37,174 bases of DNA from Streptococcus sp. HMSC034E03 (lineage in GTDB: Bacteria; Bacillota; Bacilli; Lactobacillales; Streptococcaceae), in assembly GCF_001811505.1 (NCBI RefSeq), contig NZ_KV805000.1, positions 1 to 37,174 on the forward strand, in the 5' to 3' direction. Shown in pieces: positions 18,536 to 31,129 of the stretch. The notes beneath the pieces were generated by a model. It worked only from the letters and a program-made list of their open reading frames with translations, made no database searches and had not been told where the DNA came from. Numbering within the stretch: the stretch's first letter is position 1; every line of letters starts with the position of its first letter. Position numbers and translations under genes: made by a program.

Positions 18536-19801
18536 ATGAAGCTGTTAGTTGTTGGTTCGGGTGGTCGTGAACATGCCATTGCTAAGAAGTTGCTTGAGTC
18601 TAAGGACGTTGAAAAAGTCTTTGTAGCTCCTGGGAATGACGGGATGACTCTGGATGGTCTGGAATTAGTAAATATCTCTATTTCCGAACATTCTAAATTG
18701 ATTGAGTTTGCAAAAGCCAACGATATTGCTTGGTCCTTCATTGGTCCAGATGACGCTCTTGCTGCTGGAATCGTGGATGATTTCAATGCAGCTGGTCTCA
18801 AAGCCTTTGGTCCGACAAGATTGGCAGCGGAGTTGGAGTGGTCCAAGGATTTTGCTAAGGAAATCATGGTCAAATACGATGTTCCGACAGCAACCTATGG
18901 CACCTTCTCAGATTTCGAGGAAGCCAAGGCCTATATCGAAGAGAAAGGCGCTCCAATCGTAGTCAAGGCAGACGGTTTGGCGCTTGGGAAAGGTGTCGTC
19001 GTTGCTGAGACGGTTGAGCAAGCAGTTGAAGCTGCTCACGAGATGCTCTTGGACAATAAATTTGGTGACTCAGGTGCGCGTGTGGTTATCGAGGAGTTTC
19101 TTGAAGGTGAGGAATTCTCTCTCTTTGCCTTTGTCAATGGTGACAAGTTCTACATCATGCCAACGGCTCAGGACCACAAACGTGCCTATGATGGCGACAA
19201 GGGCCCTAACACGGGCGGTATGGGTGCCTATGCGCCAGTTCCTCACTTGCCACAGAGTGTAGTTGATACAGCAGTTGAGACTATTGTCAAGCCAGTCCTT
19301 GAGGGCATGATCCAAGAAGGGCGTCCTTATCTGGGTGTTCTTTATGCGGGGCTTATCCTGACAGCTGATGGACCTAAGGTTATCGAGTTCAACGCTCGTT
19401 TTGGAGATCCTGAAACGCAAATCATCTTGCCTCGCTTGACATCAGATTTTGCACAAAATATTACGGACATTTTGGATGGCCAAGAGCCAGCCATCACCTG
19501 GACAGACAAGGGTGTGACACTGGGCGTGGTTGTAGCTTCAAACGGCTACCCACTCGCTTATGAGAAAGGTGTCAAGCTTCCTGCCAAGACAGAAGGCGAC
19601 ATCATCACTTACTATGCCGGAGCCAAATTCGCTGAAAATGGACAAGGCCTTCTTTCAAATGGCGGACGTGTTTACATGCTAGTCACAACAGCAGACACCG
19701 TCAAAGACGGGCAAAACATCATCTACAACCAACTCAACAACCAAAACACAGAAGGCCTCTTTTATCGAACAGATATCGGAAGCAAGGCCATAAAAGATTA
19801 A
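18536..19801 (+). CDS. purD: Phosphoribosylamine-glycine ligase (PurD)
   Basis: PurD (421 residues) joins phosphoribosylamine and glycine using ATP. It is an ATP-grasp enzyme: N-terminal GSGGREHAIAKK (about 7-18), central VKADGLALGKGV, and C-terminal EFNARFGDPETQ with metal-binding residues. The length is normal. It starts a second purine transcription unit, with GAGG before the ATG. A 201-nt structured gap separates it from purE, even though the two would be expected to be co-transcribed. Confidence 0.95.
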   Translation: MKLLVVGSGGREHAIAKKLLESKDVEKVFVAPGNDGMTLDGLELVNISISEHSKLIEFAKANDIAWSFIGPDDALAAGIVDDFNAAGLKAFGPTRLAAELEWSKDFAKEIMVKYDVPTATYGTFSDFEEAKAYIEEKGAPIVVKADGLALGKGVVVAETVEQAVEAAHEMLLDNKFGDSGARVVIEEFLEGEEFSLFAFVNGDKFYIMPTAQDHKRAYDGDKGPNTGGMGAYAPVPHLPQSVVDTAVETIVKPVLEGMIQEGRPYLGVLYAGLILTADGPKVIEFNARFGDPETQIILPRLTSDFAQNITDILDGQEPAITWTDKGVTLGVVVASNGYPLAYEKGVKLPAKTEGDIITYYAGAKFAENGQGLLSNGGRVYMLVTTADTVKDGQNIIYNQLNNQNTEGLFYRTDIGSKAIKD

Positions 19802-19820
19802 CAGATATTATAGTTGTCAT

Positions 19821-19977
19821 GGCGAGCGAAAGCGAGCCAAAGTAAGATAATGGTCGCCGTGGTGAAAAGAGCAGAATAATTTCTGTTCTGGTCGGGGGAA
19901 GCTTTGAGACCCTAGGTTCAAAGTTTAGGAATGAAGCCTAAGGTTTGCTTCCGTCCCTACCACCTAAGACCATTATC
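19821..19977 (+). ncRNA. Candidate structured RNA element upstream of purE
   Basis: The purD-purE gap holds nested pairing. GGCGAGCGAAAGCGAGCC (19821-19838) forms a stem with tandem G-A/A-G pairs capped by a GAAA tetraloop. GATAATGGTC (19846-19855) pairs perfectly with GACCATTATC (19968-19977). Inside are GTGGT/ACCAC (19859-19863, 19959-19963), AGAGCAGA/TCTGTTCT (19868-19875, 19882-19889), GGAAGC/GCTTCC, CTTTGA/TCAAAG and TTAGG/CCTAA. No T-run or protein-like frame is seen. It ends 25 nt before the purE ATG. A cis-acting RNA is likely from the pairing; its ligand or role is unknown. Confidence 0.55.
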
Positions 19978-20002
19978 AAAAAAGAAGAAAAAAGGAAAAA
20001 TT

Positions 20003-20494
20003 ATGACTAAACCAATTATTTCCATTATCATGGGCTCAAAATCCGACTGGGCCACCATGCAAAAAACAGCCGAAGTCCTAGACCACTTCGGTGTAGCTTA
20101 CGAAAAGAAAGTTGTTTCCGCACACCGTACACCAGACCTCATGTTCAAATATGCCGAAGAAGCACGTAGCCGTGGCATCAAGGTTATCATTGCAGGTGCT
20201 GGGGGTGCAGCCCATTTGCCAGGCATGGTAGCAGCCAAAACCACTCTGCCTGTTATTGGTGTACCAGTCAAATCACGTGCTCTTAGCGGTGTGGATTCGC
20301 TCTATTCTATCGTTCAGATGCCAGGTGGGGTGCCTGTCGCAACCATGGCTATCGGTGAAGCGGGTGCGACTAACGCTGCCCTCTTTGCCCTCCGTCTCCT
20401 CTCAGTAGAAGACGAAACCATCGCGACTGCACTTGCTAATTTTGTTGAAGAACAAGGAAAAATCGCAGAGGAGTCTACAAATGAGCTCATCTAA
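20003..20494 (+). CDS. purE: N5-carboxyaminoimidazole ribonucleotide mutase (PurE)
   Basis: PurE (163 residues) moves the carboxyl group of N5-CAIR to give CAIR and pairs with PurK. MGSKSDW (about 10-16), the SAHRTP motif with its catalytic histidine, and the [12 protein letters not shown] loop are present. I chose the ATG at 20003 (MTKPIISII) because AAAGGA lies just upstream and the family N-terminus starts here; an in-frame start at 19931 would run through the structured gap. The 3' end overlaps purK by 14 nt. Confidence 0.96.
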   Translation: MTKPIISIIMGSKSDWATMQKTAEVLDHFGVAYEKKVVSAHRTPDLMFKYAEEARSRGIKVIIAGAGGAAHLPGMVAAKTTLPVIGVPVKSRALSGVDSLYSIVQMPGGVPVATMAIGEAGATNAALFALRLLSVEDETIATALANFVEEQGKIAEESTNELI

Positions 20495-21572
20495 AACAAT
20501 CGGAATTATCGGTGGCGGCCAACTTGGTCAGATGATGGCGATTTCTGCTATCTACATGGGGCACAATGTTATCGCGCTGGATCCTGCGGCGGATTGTCCG
20601 GCCTCTCGCGTGGCGGAGATCATCGTGGCTCCTTATAATGATGTGGACGCCCTTCGTCAGTTGGCAGACCGATGTGATGTTCTCACTTATGAATTTGAAA
20701 ATGTGGATGCCGACGGTTTGGATGCCGTTATCAAGGATGGACAACTTCCTCAAGGGACCGACCTGCTTCGTATTTCGCAAAATCGCATTTTTGAAAAGGA
20801 CTTTCTTTCCAGCAAGGCACAAGTCACTGTGGCCCCTTACAAGGTTGTGACTTCAAGTCAAGACTTGGCAGATATTGACTCGTCGAAAAACTATGTCCTC
20901 AAGACGGCGACCGGTGGCTATGATGGGCATGGACAAAAGGTTATTCGTTCAGAAGCAGACTTGGAAGAAGCCTATGCACTAGCTGATTCAGCAGACTGTG
21001 TCTTGGAAGAATTTGTCAACTTTGACCTTGAAATTTCTGTCATCGTGTCAGGAAATGGCAAGGACGTGAAGGTTTTTCCAGTTCAGGAAAATATCCACCG
21101 CAACAATATCCTGTCTAAGACCATCGTGCCAGCCCGCATTTCAGAAAGTCTAGCTGAAAAAGCCAAAGCTATGGCTGTGCGAATCGCAGAACAACTGAAC
21201 TTGTCTGGGACTCTTTGTGTGGAAATGTTTGCGACAGCTGATGATATTATCGTTAATGAGATTGCCCCACGCCCCCACAACTCAGGACACTATTCGATCG
21301 AAGCCTGTGATTTCTCCCAGTTTGATACCCATATCTTAGGTGTTCTCGGAGCACCGCTTCCAGCTATCAAACTGCATGCACCCGCTGTTATGCTCAATGT
21401 CCTCGGCCAGCATGTCGAGGCCGCTGAAAAATATGTCACAGAAAATCCAAGCGCCCACCTCCACATGTATGGTAAAATAGAGGCAAAGCACAACCGCAAG
21501 ATGGGGCATGTGACTTTGTTTAGTGATGTGCCGGATAGTGTGGAAGAATTTGGGAAAGGGATAGATTTTTAA
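20481..21572 (+). CDS. purK: N5-carboxyaminoimidazole ribonucleotide synthase (PurK)
   Basis: PurK (363 residues) carboxylates AIR with bicarbonate and ATP to give N5-CAIR. It is an ATP-grasp enzyme: [13 protein letters not shown] (about 6-18), [12 protein letters not shown] in the middle and [18 protein letters not shown] for metal and substrate binding. The ATG at 20481 follows GAGGAG and lies inside the purE end, so the pair is coupled. A decayed second copy of its last codons occurs at about 21890-21932, beyond a small inserted gene. Confidence 0.95.
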   Translation: MSSSKTIGIIGGGQLGQMMAISAIYMGHNVIALDPAADCPASRVAEIIVAPYNDVDALRQLADRCDVLTYEFENVDADGLDAVIKDGQLPQGTDLLRISQNRIFEKDFLSSKAQVTVAPYKVVTSSQDLADIDSSKNYVLKTATGGYDGHGQKVIRSEADLEEAYALADSADCVLEEFVNFDLEISVIVSGNGKDVKVFPVQENIHRNNILSKTIVPARISESLAEKAKAMAVRIAEQLNLSGTLCVEMFATADDIIVNEIAPRPHNSGHYSIEACDFSQFDTHILGVLGAPLPAIKLHAPAVMLNVLGQHVEAAEKYVTENPSAHLHMYGKIEAKHNRKMGHVTLFSDVPDSVEEFGKGIDF

Positions 21573-21594
21573 TTTATGAATCTTACCTATTGTG

Positions 21595-21623
21595 TTGAAA
21601 AGTGGAGTTTTTAGGAGTATTAA
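21595..21623 (+). promoter_or_regulatory. Candidate promoter for the zinc-ribbon gene
   Basis: TTGAAA (21595-21600), 17 nt and TATTAA (21618-21623) give a moderate promoter 20 nt before the ATG at 21643, with GAGGTAGAG as the ribosome binding site. Confidence 0.4.
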
Positions 21624-21642
21624 TGAATTGAGGTAGAGTACT

Positions 21643-21834
21643 ATGAAATGTGCAAACTGTGGTAATACTGATAGTAATAGATTGTGGGATGAAGGTGATA
21701 CATTCTACTGCTCAAAGTGTGCGCACCGGACACTTTATGCAACAGGTGAGGATGACTTAGTGGAATGTCCATGTTGTCATAAAATGAGGGATAGAAAAGC
21801 ATTTTATTGTAGAAACTGTAATGATACTTGGTAG
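21643..21834 (+). CDS. Small double zinc-ribbon protein
   Basis: The 63-residue protein has four CXXC knuckles: CANC (3-6), CSKC (23-26), CPCC (43-46) and CRNC (56-59). These are enough for two zinc sites and suggest a nucleic-acid or protein-binding ribbon. No catalytic domain or membrane segment is present. No specific family is recognised. The gene lies between intact purK and a decayed purK tail, so it was probably gained by insertion. Its function is unknown; a small regulator or adaptor is possible. Confidence 0.75.
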   Translation: MKCANCGNTDSNRLWDEGDTFYCSKCAHRTLYATGEDDLVECPCCHKMRDRKAFYCRNCNDTW

Positions 21835-21889
21835 GGAATTATAAGAAATCTCAATTGTTTATTTGCAGGTGTATGACAAACAAGAAAAA

Positions 21890-21932
21890 CACAACCACAA
21901 AATGGGTGTGTGAACTTGTTTAGTAATGAGAC
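21890..21932 (+). pseudogene. Decayed duplicate of the purK 3' end
   Basis: About 43 nt here closely match the purK tail at 21488-21531. Both read AAA-CACAACC-CAA-ATGGG, then TGTGA, then CTTGTTTAGT-ATG, with scattered changes and small indels. Further matching to about 21955 is weaker. The frame reads KHNHKMGV then a stop, against KHNRKMGHV in purK. It is a scar showing that this block was joined to a second purK end. Confidence 0.7.
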
Positions 21933-21969
21933 ATACGAGGTTTGGAGGGGATAAGGTAGGAGCTGCAAA

Positions 21970-23007
21970 ATGAGAGAGTTAGCTTTAAAGAACGATAAAC
22001 TCATTGAGGAAGAGAAAAATAGTAATCAACTTGATATTAGATTTTTTCAAAATAAAAGTAAGATGTTTGAAAAAGTTGGAAATTATTTTACAACGATCAT
22101 TAACTCCTATAATGAAGTGAAACAGAATATTGATCCTAAAGAAATATATGTTGTTAAATTTACTCAAGAACAGCTAAACAAATTTAATAGTGGAGATATT
22201 AATTTTCAAAAAACGGCTGATATGGAGTCTTTATTACCAAATTTTGTATCAAAAGGGACTAATAACGATATTGTTTCATTGGCTAGACTGGAAAAAATTG
22301 TATTAGACAATCCTGAAGCTTTACAAAATGTCATGACAAATGTAAATCGGTTGGTTGAAGCTCAAAAAGTAGATGAACTGGAGTTATTGCTGTCAGAAGT
22401 AAAACAGATTTCTTTAGATATTAAACAAGGTCAAAAAGATGATAGGCGGTCCAAAATATTGGGTGCAGAAAGTACAATAGAGCAAGCTTTATTAATGAGC
22501 GATGAAAATCCTCAAAAAGAGCATCTGTTATTGAATGCGATTAATCAGTTAAACGAAGGGCGAGCATCTATTATAAAAGAATTTGAAGGAGTTGTGGCTA
22601 AAAATTTATCCATCCCCCAAAATAATTTTATATTGTTATTAAAATCAGCTTTGGATAACAATTTTAATGAGAGCGTCTCAGATAGCTTTGCAGAATTAAA
22701 TGACCAATTCTCATATATTGTAAAGGCAAGTGATTTACTAGCTAAAATATACACAGTGACAGGAAACAATGGATTAATTGACACTGTTTATGCACCTATC
22801 AAGACCTTAATACACGATAACCATGAGTATGTCTCAAAATTGGTAGAATTGCAGGAAATAAGTATTGAGGAGCAAAGGCGGTTAAAATGGTGTATTGAGC
22901 CGATTGATTTTATTGGAAAAATTGGAGTAACTGAATTGTCAGATGATGATATTATTACAATTGAATTTTCAGGTCAGGAATTATTAAAGGGAGTAAAAAA
23001 TGGATAG
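21970..23007 (+). CDS. Hypothetical helical protein of the purK-purB insertion
   Basis: The product is 345 residues, hydrophilic and rich in Glu, Lys, Asn and Leu. It has long predicted helices (about 105-215 and 230-310), no signal peptide, no clear membrane segment and no motif I recognise. A GGTAGGAG site precedes the ATG. The gene is visibly more AT-rich than the pur genes and uses ATA, AAA and TTA freely, suggesting a foreign origin. It overlaps the next small ORF by 8 nt, so the two are probably translated together. I cannot name a family. Confidence 0.7.
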   Translation: MRELALKNDKLIEEEKNSNQLDIRFFQNKSKMFEKVGNYFTTIINSYNEVKQNIDPKEIYVVKFTQEQLNKFNSGDINFQKTADMESLLPNFVSKGTNNDIVSLARLEKIVLDNPEALQNVMTNVNRLVEAQKVDELELLLSEVKQISLDIKQGQKDDRRSKILGAESTIEQALLMSDENPQKEHLLLNAINQLNEGRASIIKEFEGVVAKNLSIPQNNFILLLKSALDNNFNESVSDSFAELNDQFSYIVKASDLLAKIYTVTGNNGLIDTVYAPIKTLIHDNHEYVSKLVELQEISIEEQRRLKWCIEPIDFIGKIGVTELSDDDIITIEFSGQELLKGVKNG

Positions 23008-23140
23008 AAACCAAGTACATAAGATTGGGAAAATTATAAATAAGCCTGTTAAATTTGTAAAGGAAAATGCAGGGAAAACGGCAACAGTACTTGCTGCAGT
23101 TGTTTCAGTAGTTGCATTTATTGACGGCAGAAAAAAATAG
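23000..23140 (+). CDS. 46-residue membrane-type peptide
   Basis: An ATG at 23000 behind a strong AAAGGGAG (22986-22993) encodes a basic N-terminal half (MDRNQVHKIGKIINKPVKF), then a hydrophobic helix of about 14 residues (TVLAAVVSVVAFI), then DGRKK. It looks like a small single-pass or amphipathic membrane protein. It overlaps the upstream gene by 8 nt. The gene ends in an A7 run directly before TAG. A one-base slip there would add 28 residues and carry the frame to 23223, overlapping the next start codon. No homologue is recognised. Confidence 0.6.
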   Translation: MDRNQVHKIGKIINKPVKFVKENAGKTATVLAAVVSVVAFIDGRKK

Positions 23141-23216
23141 AATTACTGTCATATATAGAATTAGATTTGGATAAAAGACTACATTTTAAATTGAAAGGTA
23201 GGAGAATAATCTTATC

Positions 23217-23828
23217 ATGTTAGAAAATCTCAAAGACTTAAAAAATGATATGGTGGCAAAGCAATGGACTATCTGTAGTTTTATCTTTATCTATAAAAGA
23301 GTAGAGTATATCGTCCTTGTAAAGCGATTTGTTGGTAGGGAGCAAAGGATTGAAAAGTACGCATCAGTGAAGCTACATTTTATAGAAGCTGACAATTTAG
23401 TCCATGAGTTACAAGTTGAGGCAAATAGTCAAAGATTGTTCGTAGAAGCTAGAATTTTAAGAGAATTTTTTGGAATTGAGTATGGTGATAATTTAGGTGA
23501 TATACTAAAGCAATTCACAAATCAATTAGGTAATTCAGTACCAAAAAAAGTTCCTGAACAAAGAACGGATAATGAACAAGCAGCTTTAGTAAGTTCTCTA
23601 AGTCAGAGTGACGCAGAGAATCCGAATAAAATTTATTGTTATGGTGTAAAAAGAAATTCAAACGGGGGACAACGAAGTGAGTTTAATTCAGATAAAACCA
23701 AATTGTTGCGACCAAATTTGTTTAGATATTTTGAAACTGACACTAGTATCAGTTTCTGCTATAGTGATGATATCAATAAAGAAAATAATGATTCTGAAAT
23801 TTTAAGAAAATTTGGTGAGATTAAATAG
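23217..23828 (+). CDS. Hypothetical protein, possibly DUF6037-like
   Basis: The 203-residue soluble protein opens MLENLKDLKNDMVAKQWTIC and has an alpha/beta-looking N-terminal half (1-110). A polar linker (about 115-145) and a C-terminal part with a YCYGVKRN motif and a RYFETD segment follow. The N-terminus reminds me of DUF6037 proteins, but this is memory of a pattern and not a firm assignment. AGGAG lies about 13 nt before the ATG, rather far. Composition is AT-rich like the two genes before it, and the three likely form one operon. The role is unknown. Confidence 0.6.
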   Translation: MLENLKDLKNDMVAKQWTICSFIFIYKRVEYIVLVKRFVGREQRIEKYASVKLHFIEADNLVHELQVEANSQRLFVEARILREFFGIEYGDNLGDILKQFTNQLGNSVPKKVPEQRTDNEQAALVSSLSQSDAENPNKIYCYGVKRNSNGGQRSEFNSDKTKLLRPNLFRYFETDTSISFCYSDDINKENNDSEILRKFGEIK

Positions 23829-23841
23829 ACATAGCTTTGTA

Positions 23842-23869
23842 TTGACTGGTAATTTGTGATAAATATAAT
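23842..23869 (+). promoter_or_regulatory. purB promoter
   Basis: TTGACT (23842-23847), a 16-nt spacer and TATAAT (23864-23869) form a near-consensus promoter. It would give a leader of about 160 nt before purB, so purB does not depend on the purK-side transcript. Confidence 0.65.
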
Positions 23870-23934
23870 AGAAAACAACAATTATATTTTTGAAAATAAC
23901 TATGATTACCTAATTATTCAACATTTAGAAAGTT

Positions 23935-24015
23935 ATCTTGAGACTTTAGGCTCAAGATTTAGTCATGAGATTTCGAAGGAAGTTGCTGACATTCGTCTCA
24001 CTTAAGTGAAACATC
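23935..24015 (+). ncRNA. Structured purB leader related to the purE element
   Basis: ATCTTGAG/CTCAAGAT (23935-23942, 23951-23958) forms an 8-bp hairpin. The 33 nt from 23936 match 24 positions of the purD-purE element around its CTTTGA/TCAAAG hairpin, and two stem pairs differ by compensatory changes. TGAGA/TCTCA and CGAA/TTCG can pair over 23965-24000. The palindrome CACTTAAGTG (23999-24008) lies where the purE and purF elements have their TAAG and closing strand. The 5' half of the element seems missing. Confidence 0.45.
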
Positions 24016-24036
24016 AAAAGAAAGGAAAATAAAACA

Positions 24037-25335
24037 ATGATCAACCGTTACTCTCGCCCTGAGATGGCGAACATTTGGAGTGAAGAAAATAAATACCGTG
24101 CTTGGCTTGAGGTGGAAATCTTGGCTGATGAGGCATGGGCTGAATTGGGAGAAATCCCTAAGGAAGATGTGGCTTTGATTCGTGAGAAAGCGGACTTTGA
24201 CATCGACCGTATTTTGGAAATTGAGCAGGAGACTCGCCATGACGTGGTGGCTTTCACGCGTGCAGTTTCTGAAACTCTTGGTGAAGAGCGTAAGTGGGTC
24301 CACTATGGTTTGACTTCTACTGACGTAGTCGATACTGCCTACGGTTACCTTTACAAGCAGGCCAACGACATCATTCGTCGTGACCTTGAAAACTTCACCA
24401 ACATCATCGCTGACAAGGCTAAGGAGCACAAGTTCACCATCATGATGGGTCGTACTCACGGTGTGCATGCTGAGCCTACAACTTTTGGTCTTAAATTGGC
24501 AACTTGGTACAGCGAAATGAAGCGTAACATCGAGCGTTTCGAGCATGCGGCTGCTGGTGTGGAAGCTGGTAAAATTTCTGGTGCGGTTGGGAACTTTGCC
24601 AACATCCCACCATTTGTAGAGAAATATGTCTGCGACAAATTGGGTATCCGTGCTCAAGAAATCTCTACACAGGTCCTTCCTCGTGACCTTCACGCTGAGT
24701 ACTTTGCAGTTATTGCTAGCATCGCAACTTCTATCGAGCGTATGGCGACTGAAATTCGTGGTCTGCAAAAATCTGAGCAACGAGAAGTGGAAGAGTTCTT
24801 TGCCAAAGGTCAAAAAGGGTCTTCAGCAATGCCTCACAAACGTAACCCTATTGGCTCTGAGAACATGACAGGTCTTGCGCGTGTTATCCGTGGTCACATG
24901 ATTACGGCCTATGAGAATGTTGCTCTCTGGCACGAACGTGATATCTCTCACTCATCAGCTGAGCGCATCATCACACCAGATACGACTATTCTGATCGACT
25001 ACATGCTCAACCGTTTTGGAAATATCGTTAAAAACTTGACAGTTTTCCCTGAAAACATGATCCGCAACATGAACTCTACATTTGGTTTAATATTCAGTCA
25101 ACGTGCTATGTTGGCTTTGATTGAAAAAGGTATGACGCGTGAACAAGCTTACGACCTTGTTCAACCTAAGACAGCCCAATCATGGGATAACCAAGTCGAC
25201 TTCAAACCACTTCTTGAAGCAGATCCAGAAGTGACTTCACGTCTCACTCAAGAAGAAATCGACGAAATCTTCAACCCTGTATACTACACCAAACGAGTGG
25301 ATGATATCTTCGAACGCATCGGTTTGGGTGACTAA
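24037..25335 (+). CDS. purB: Adenylosuccinate lyase (PurB)
   Basis: PurB (432 residues) splits SAICAR to AICAR and adenylosuccinate to AMP, releasing fumarate. It is a member of the fumarase/aspartase superfamily. H68 (ETRHDV), H141 ([11 protein letters not shown]) and the flexible signature loop [11 protein letters not shown] (261-271, with serines 262-263) are all present. AAAGGA precedes the ATG. A bidirectional hairpin follows, since strH converges from the right. Confidence 0.96.
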   Translation: MINRYSRPEMANIWSEENKYRAWLEVEILADEAWAELGEIPKEDVALIREKADFDIDRILEIEQETRHDVVAFTRAVSETLGEERKWVHYGLTSTDVVDTAYGYLYKQANDIIRRDLENFTNIIADKAKEHKFTIMMGRTHGVHAEPTTFGLKLATWYSEMKRNIERFEHAAAGVEAGKISGAVGNFANIPPFVEKYVCDKLGIRAQEISTQVLPRDLHAEYFAVIASIATSIERMATEIRGLQKSEQREVEEFFAKGQKGSSAMPHKRNPIGSENMTGLARVIRGHMITAYENVALWHERDISHSSAERIITPDTTILIDYMLNRFGNIVKNLTVFPENMIRNMNSTFGLIFSQRAMLALIEKGMTREQAYDLVQPKTAQSWDNQVDFKPLLEADPEVTSRLTQEEIDEIFNPVYYTKRVDDIFERIGLGD

Positions 25336-25382
25336 TATGCTGTGATAGATTCACAAGTAAAACAGTACTTATATTCAACACA

Positions 25383-25410
25383 AAAAAGCGAGACTTAAGT
25401 CCCGCTTTTT
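25383..25410. terminator. Bidirectional terminator between purB and strH
   Basis: A 14-bp inverted repeat with one mismatch (25383-25396 with 25397-25410) has A-runs on the left and T-runs on the right. It can therefore end both the plus-strand purB and minus-strand strH transcripts. Confidence 0.85.
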
Positions 25411-25433
25411 ATCTTATATCAAAAGATTCATCT

Positions 25434-29896
<4,463 letters not shown>

Positions 29897-30051
29897 GTAT
29901 TTTAATAAAATACCTATAAAAAATATAAGAAGTTATTTAATTTGAACTAATTTTCAATTTTTACTCTGTTTTTAGTAAAATTTCTCCAAATTATAGTTTA
30001 AAGTCATTTGATATTTCCTACTAAAAGCTAGCGTGCTATAATGAAAAACAG

Positions 30052-30081
30052 AAAAGCCTGAAACGATTGTCTCAGACTTTT
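30052..30081 (-). terminator. Terminator of the GntR regulator gene
   Basis: On the minus strand AAAAGTCTGA pairs with TCAGGCTTTT (complements of 30072-30081 and 30052-30061) with one G-U pair, followed by a T-rich tail. It begins a few bases after the stop codon. Confidence 0.75.
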
Positions 30082-30087
30082 TAATGT

Positions 30088-30804
30088 TTAGTGATCGCGA
30101 TCACATGAGATAAATTTAATCTTATAGAAATCAGAACGTTTGTAAGTTTCAATGTATTCCAACACTTGGCCAGTTGACTCAAGTTTAGTTGTCTTGGTTT
30201 GGAGAACAGTTGGGAACTGAGAGTCGATTCCTAGGATAGAAGCAGCATGTTCTGGAGTTGGAAATACAATTTCATTGATTTCTTCAAAATGCTCGTCATT
30301 CATGTGAATGTGGTAGTCCAATTTGAAACGATTATAGATAGAACTATAGTATTCAAGATTTGGATAGTTTGCATTGATGTATTGTTCAGGGATATAAGAT
30401 GTGTGGTAGATATAAGTAACACCGTTAGATTCACGGATACGTTCGATTTTGTAATAAAATTGATCGCCACGCAATCCTAATTTTTCTAAGTAGTTAAGAT
30501 CGTTACCGCGTTCAATGGAAAGAACAGTGACTTTATCGTCCTTGGTTTCAAAAATTTCTACATCAGAAAATTCTACGAGTTTGTGCTTGCGAGCGCGAGC
30601 CACAAAGGTTCCCTTTCCTTGTTGGCGGACAATATAACCGTCTTTAGCAAGGTCGTTTAAGGCGCGAACAACAGTGATTGAACTTACGTCATACATTGCA
30701 ATCAATTCTGCTTCAGTGTAGAACTTGTCGCCACTTGCAAATTGACCTGAAATGATTTTGTTTTTCAATTCATCTTTGATATATTGATACTTTGGAATTG
30801 CCAT
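30088..30804 (-). CDS. GntR/HutC-family transcriptional regulator
   Basis: The 238-residue regulator has an N-terminal winged helix (about 6-72, YQYIKDELKNKIISGQF through GKGTFVARAR) and a C-terminal UTRA ligand-binding domain (about 85-235). HutC-type regulators usually sense phosphosugars or related metabolites. It lies between strH and the divergent bgaC operon, so it probably controls one or both, with an amino sugar phosphate as effector; this is inferred from position only. GAGGTG precedes the start. A TGATAAAAT extended -10 lies on the minus strand (complement of 30838-30843 plus the TG). Confidence 0.9.
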   Translation of the reverse strand: MAIPKYQYIKDELKNKIISGQFASGDKFYTEAELIAMYDVSSITVVRALNDLAKDGYIVRQQGKGTFVARARKHKLVEFSDVEIFETKDDKVTVLSIERGNDLNYLEKLGLRGDQFYYKIERIRESNGVTYIYHTSYIPEQYINANYPNLEYYSSIYNRFKLDYHIHMNDEHFEEINEIVFPTPEHAASILGIDSQFPTVLQTKTTKLESTGQVLEYIETYKRSDFYKIKFISCDRDH

Positions 30805-31129
30805 ATTTTCACCTCATTTTTTCCTTCTCCATCTTTGATTTTATCATAAATGGTTTGAAAATGATAGTAAATAATGTAAAAAAATAAAATAATATTCTAA
30901 GTGATTGACTTACATATTATTTGAGGTTATAAACTTATATATTTATGCTATCTGGATCGAGAATATTTAAGAAAAAAATTTTTTTTATAAGAATTTTAGA
31001 AAACAATTCAGTAAAAAAAAGAAAAATTTTAAATAATTTTCGAAAAATCTATTGACAAGATGGATTCATTAGTTTATCATTTAATATAACAACAAATGAA
31101 AGCGCAAACGAAAAGTATGAGGTGGTAAA
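30805..31129. promoter_or_regulatory. Divergent gntR-bgaC regulatory region
   Basis: This 325-bp gap has no gene. On the minus strand it holds the gntR -10 (30838-30843). On the plus strand a possible upstream promoter has TTGACT (30905-30910), 17 nt and TATAAA (30928-30933). A stretch rich in A- and T-tracts follows (30970-31050), and such tracts can bend DNA or act as UP elements. The main bgaC promoter follows that. I could not identify an operator for the GntR protein. Confidence 0.55.
31052..31110 (+). promoter_or_regulatory. bgaC operon promoter and cre site
   Basis: TTGACA (31052-31057), 17 nt and TATCAT (31075-31080) give a strong promoter. ATGAAAGCGCAAACG (31096-31110) matches the cre consensus at 14 of 15 positions and lies just past the expected start site, the same layout as at strH. 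GAGGTGG precedes the ATG at 31130. Confidence 0.8.

Noticed and set aside
19931-20002. Longer PurE with a 24-residue N-terminal extension
   Set aside because: The extension crosses the closing stem of the structured gap, has no ribosome binding site and is not part of the PurE family; the start at 20003 has AAAGGA.
23998-24813. A 271-codon minus-strand open frame inside purB
   Set aside because: It lies wholly antisense to the conserved purB gene, its protein is Cys/His/Phe/Ser-rich without domains, and it has no ribosome binding site. It is a by-product of purB codon use.
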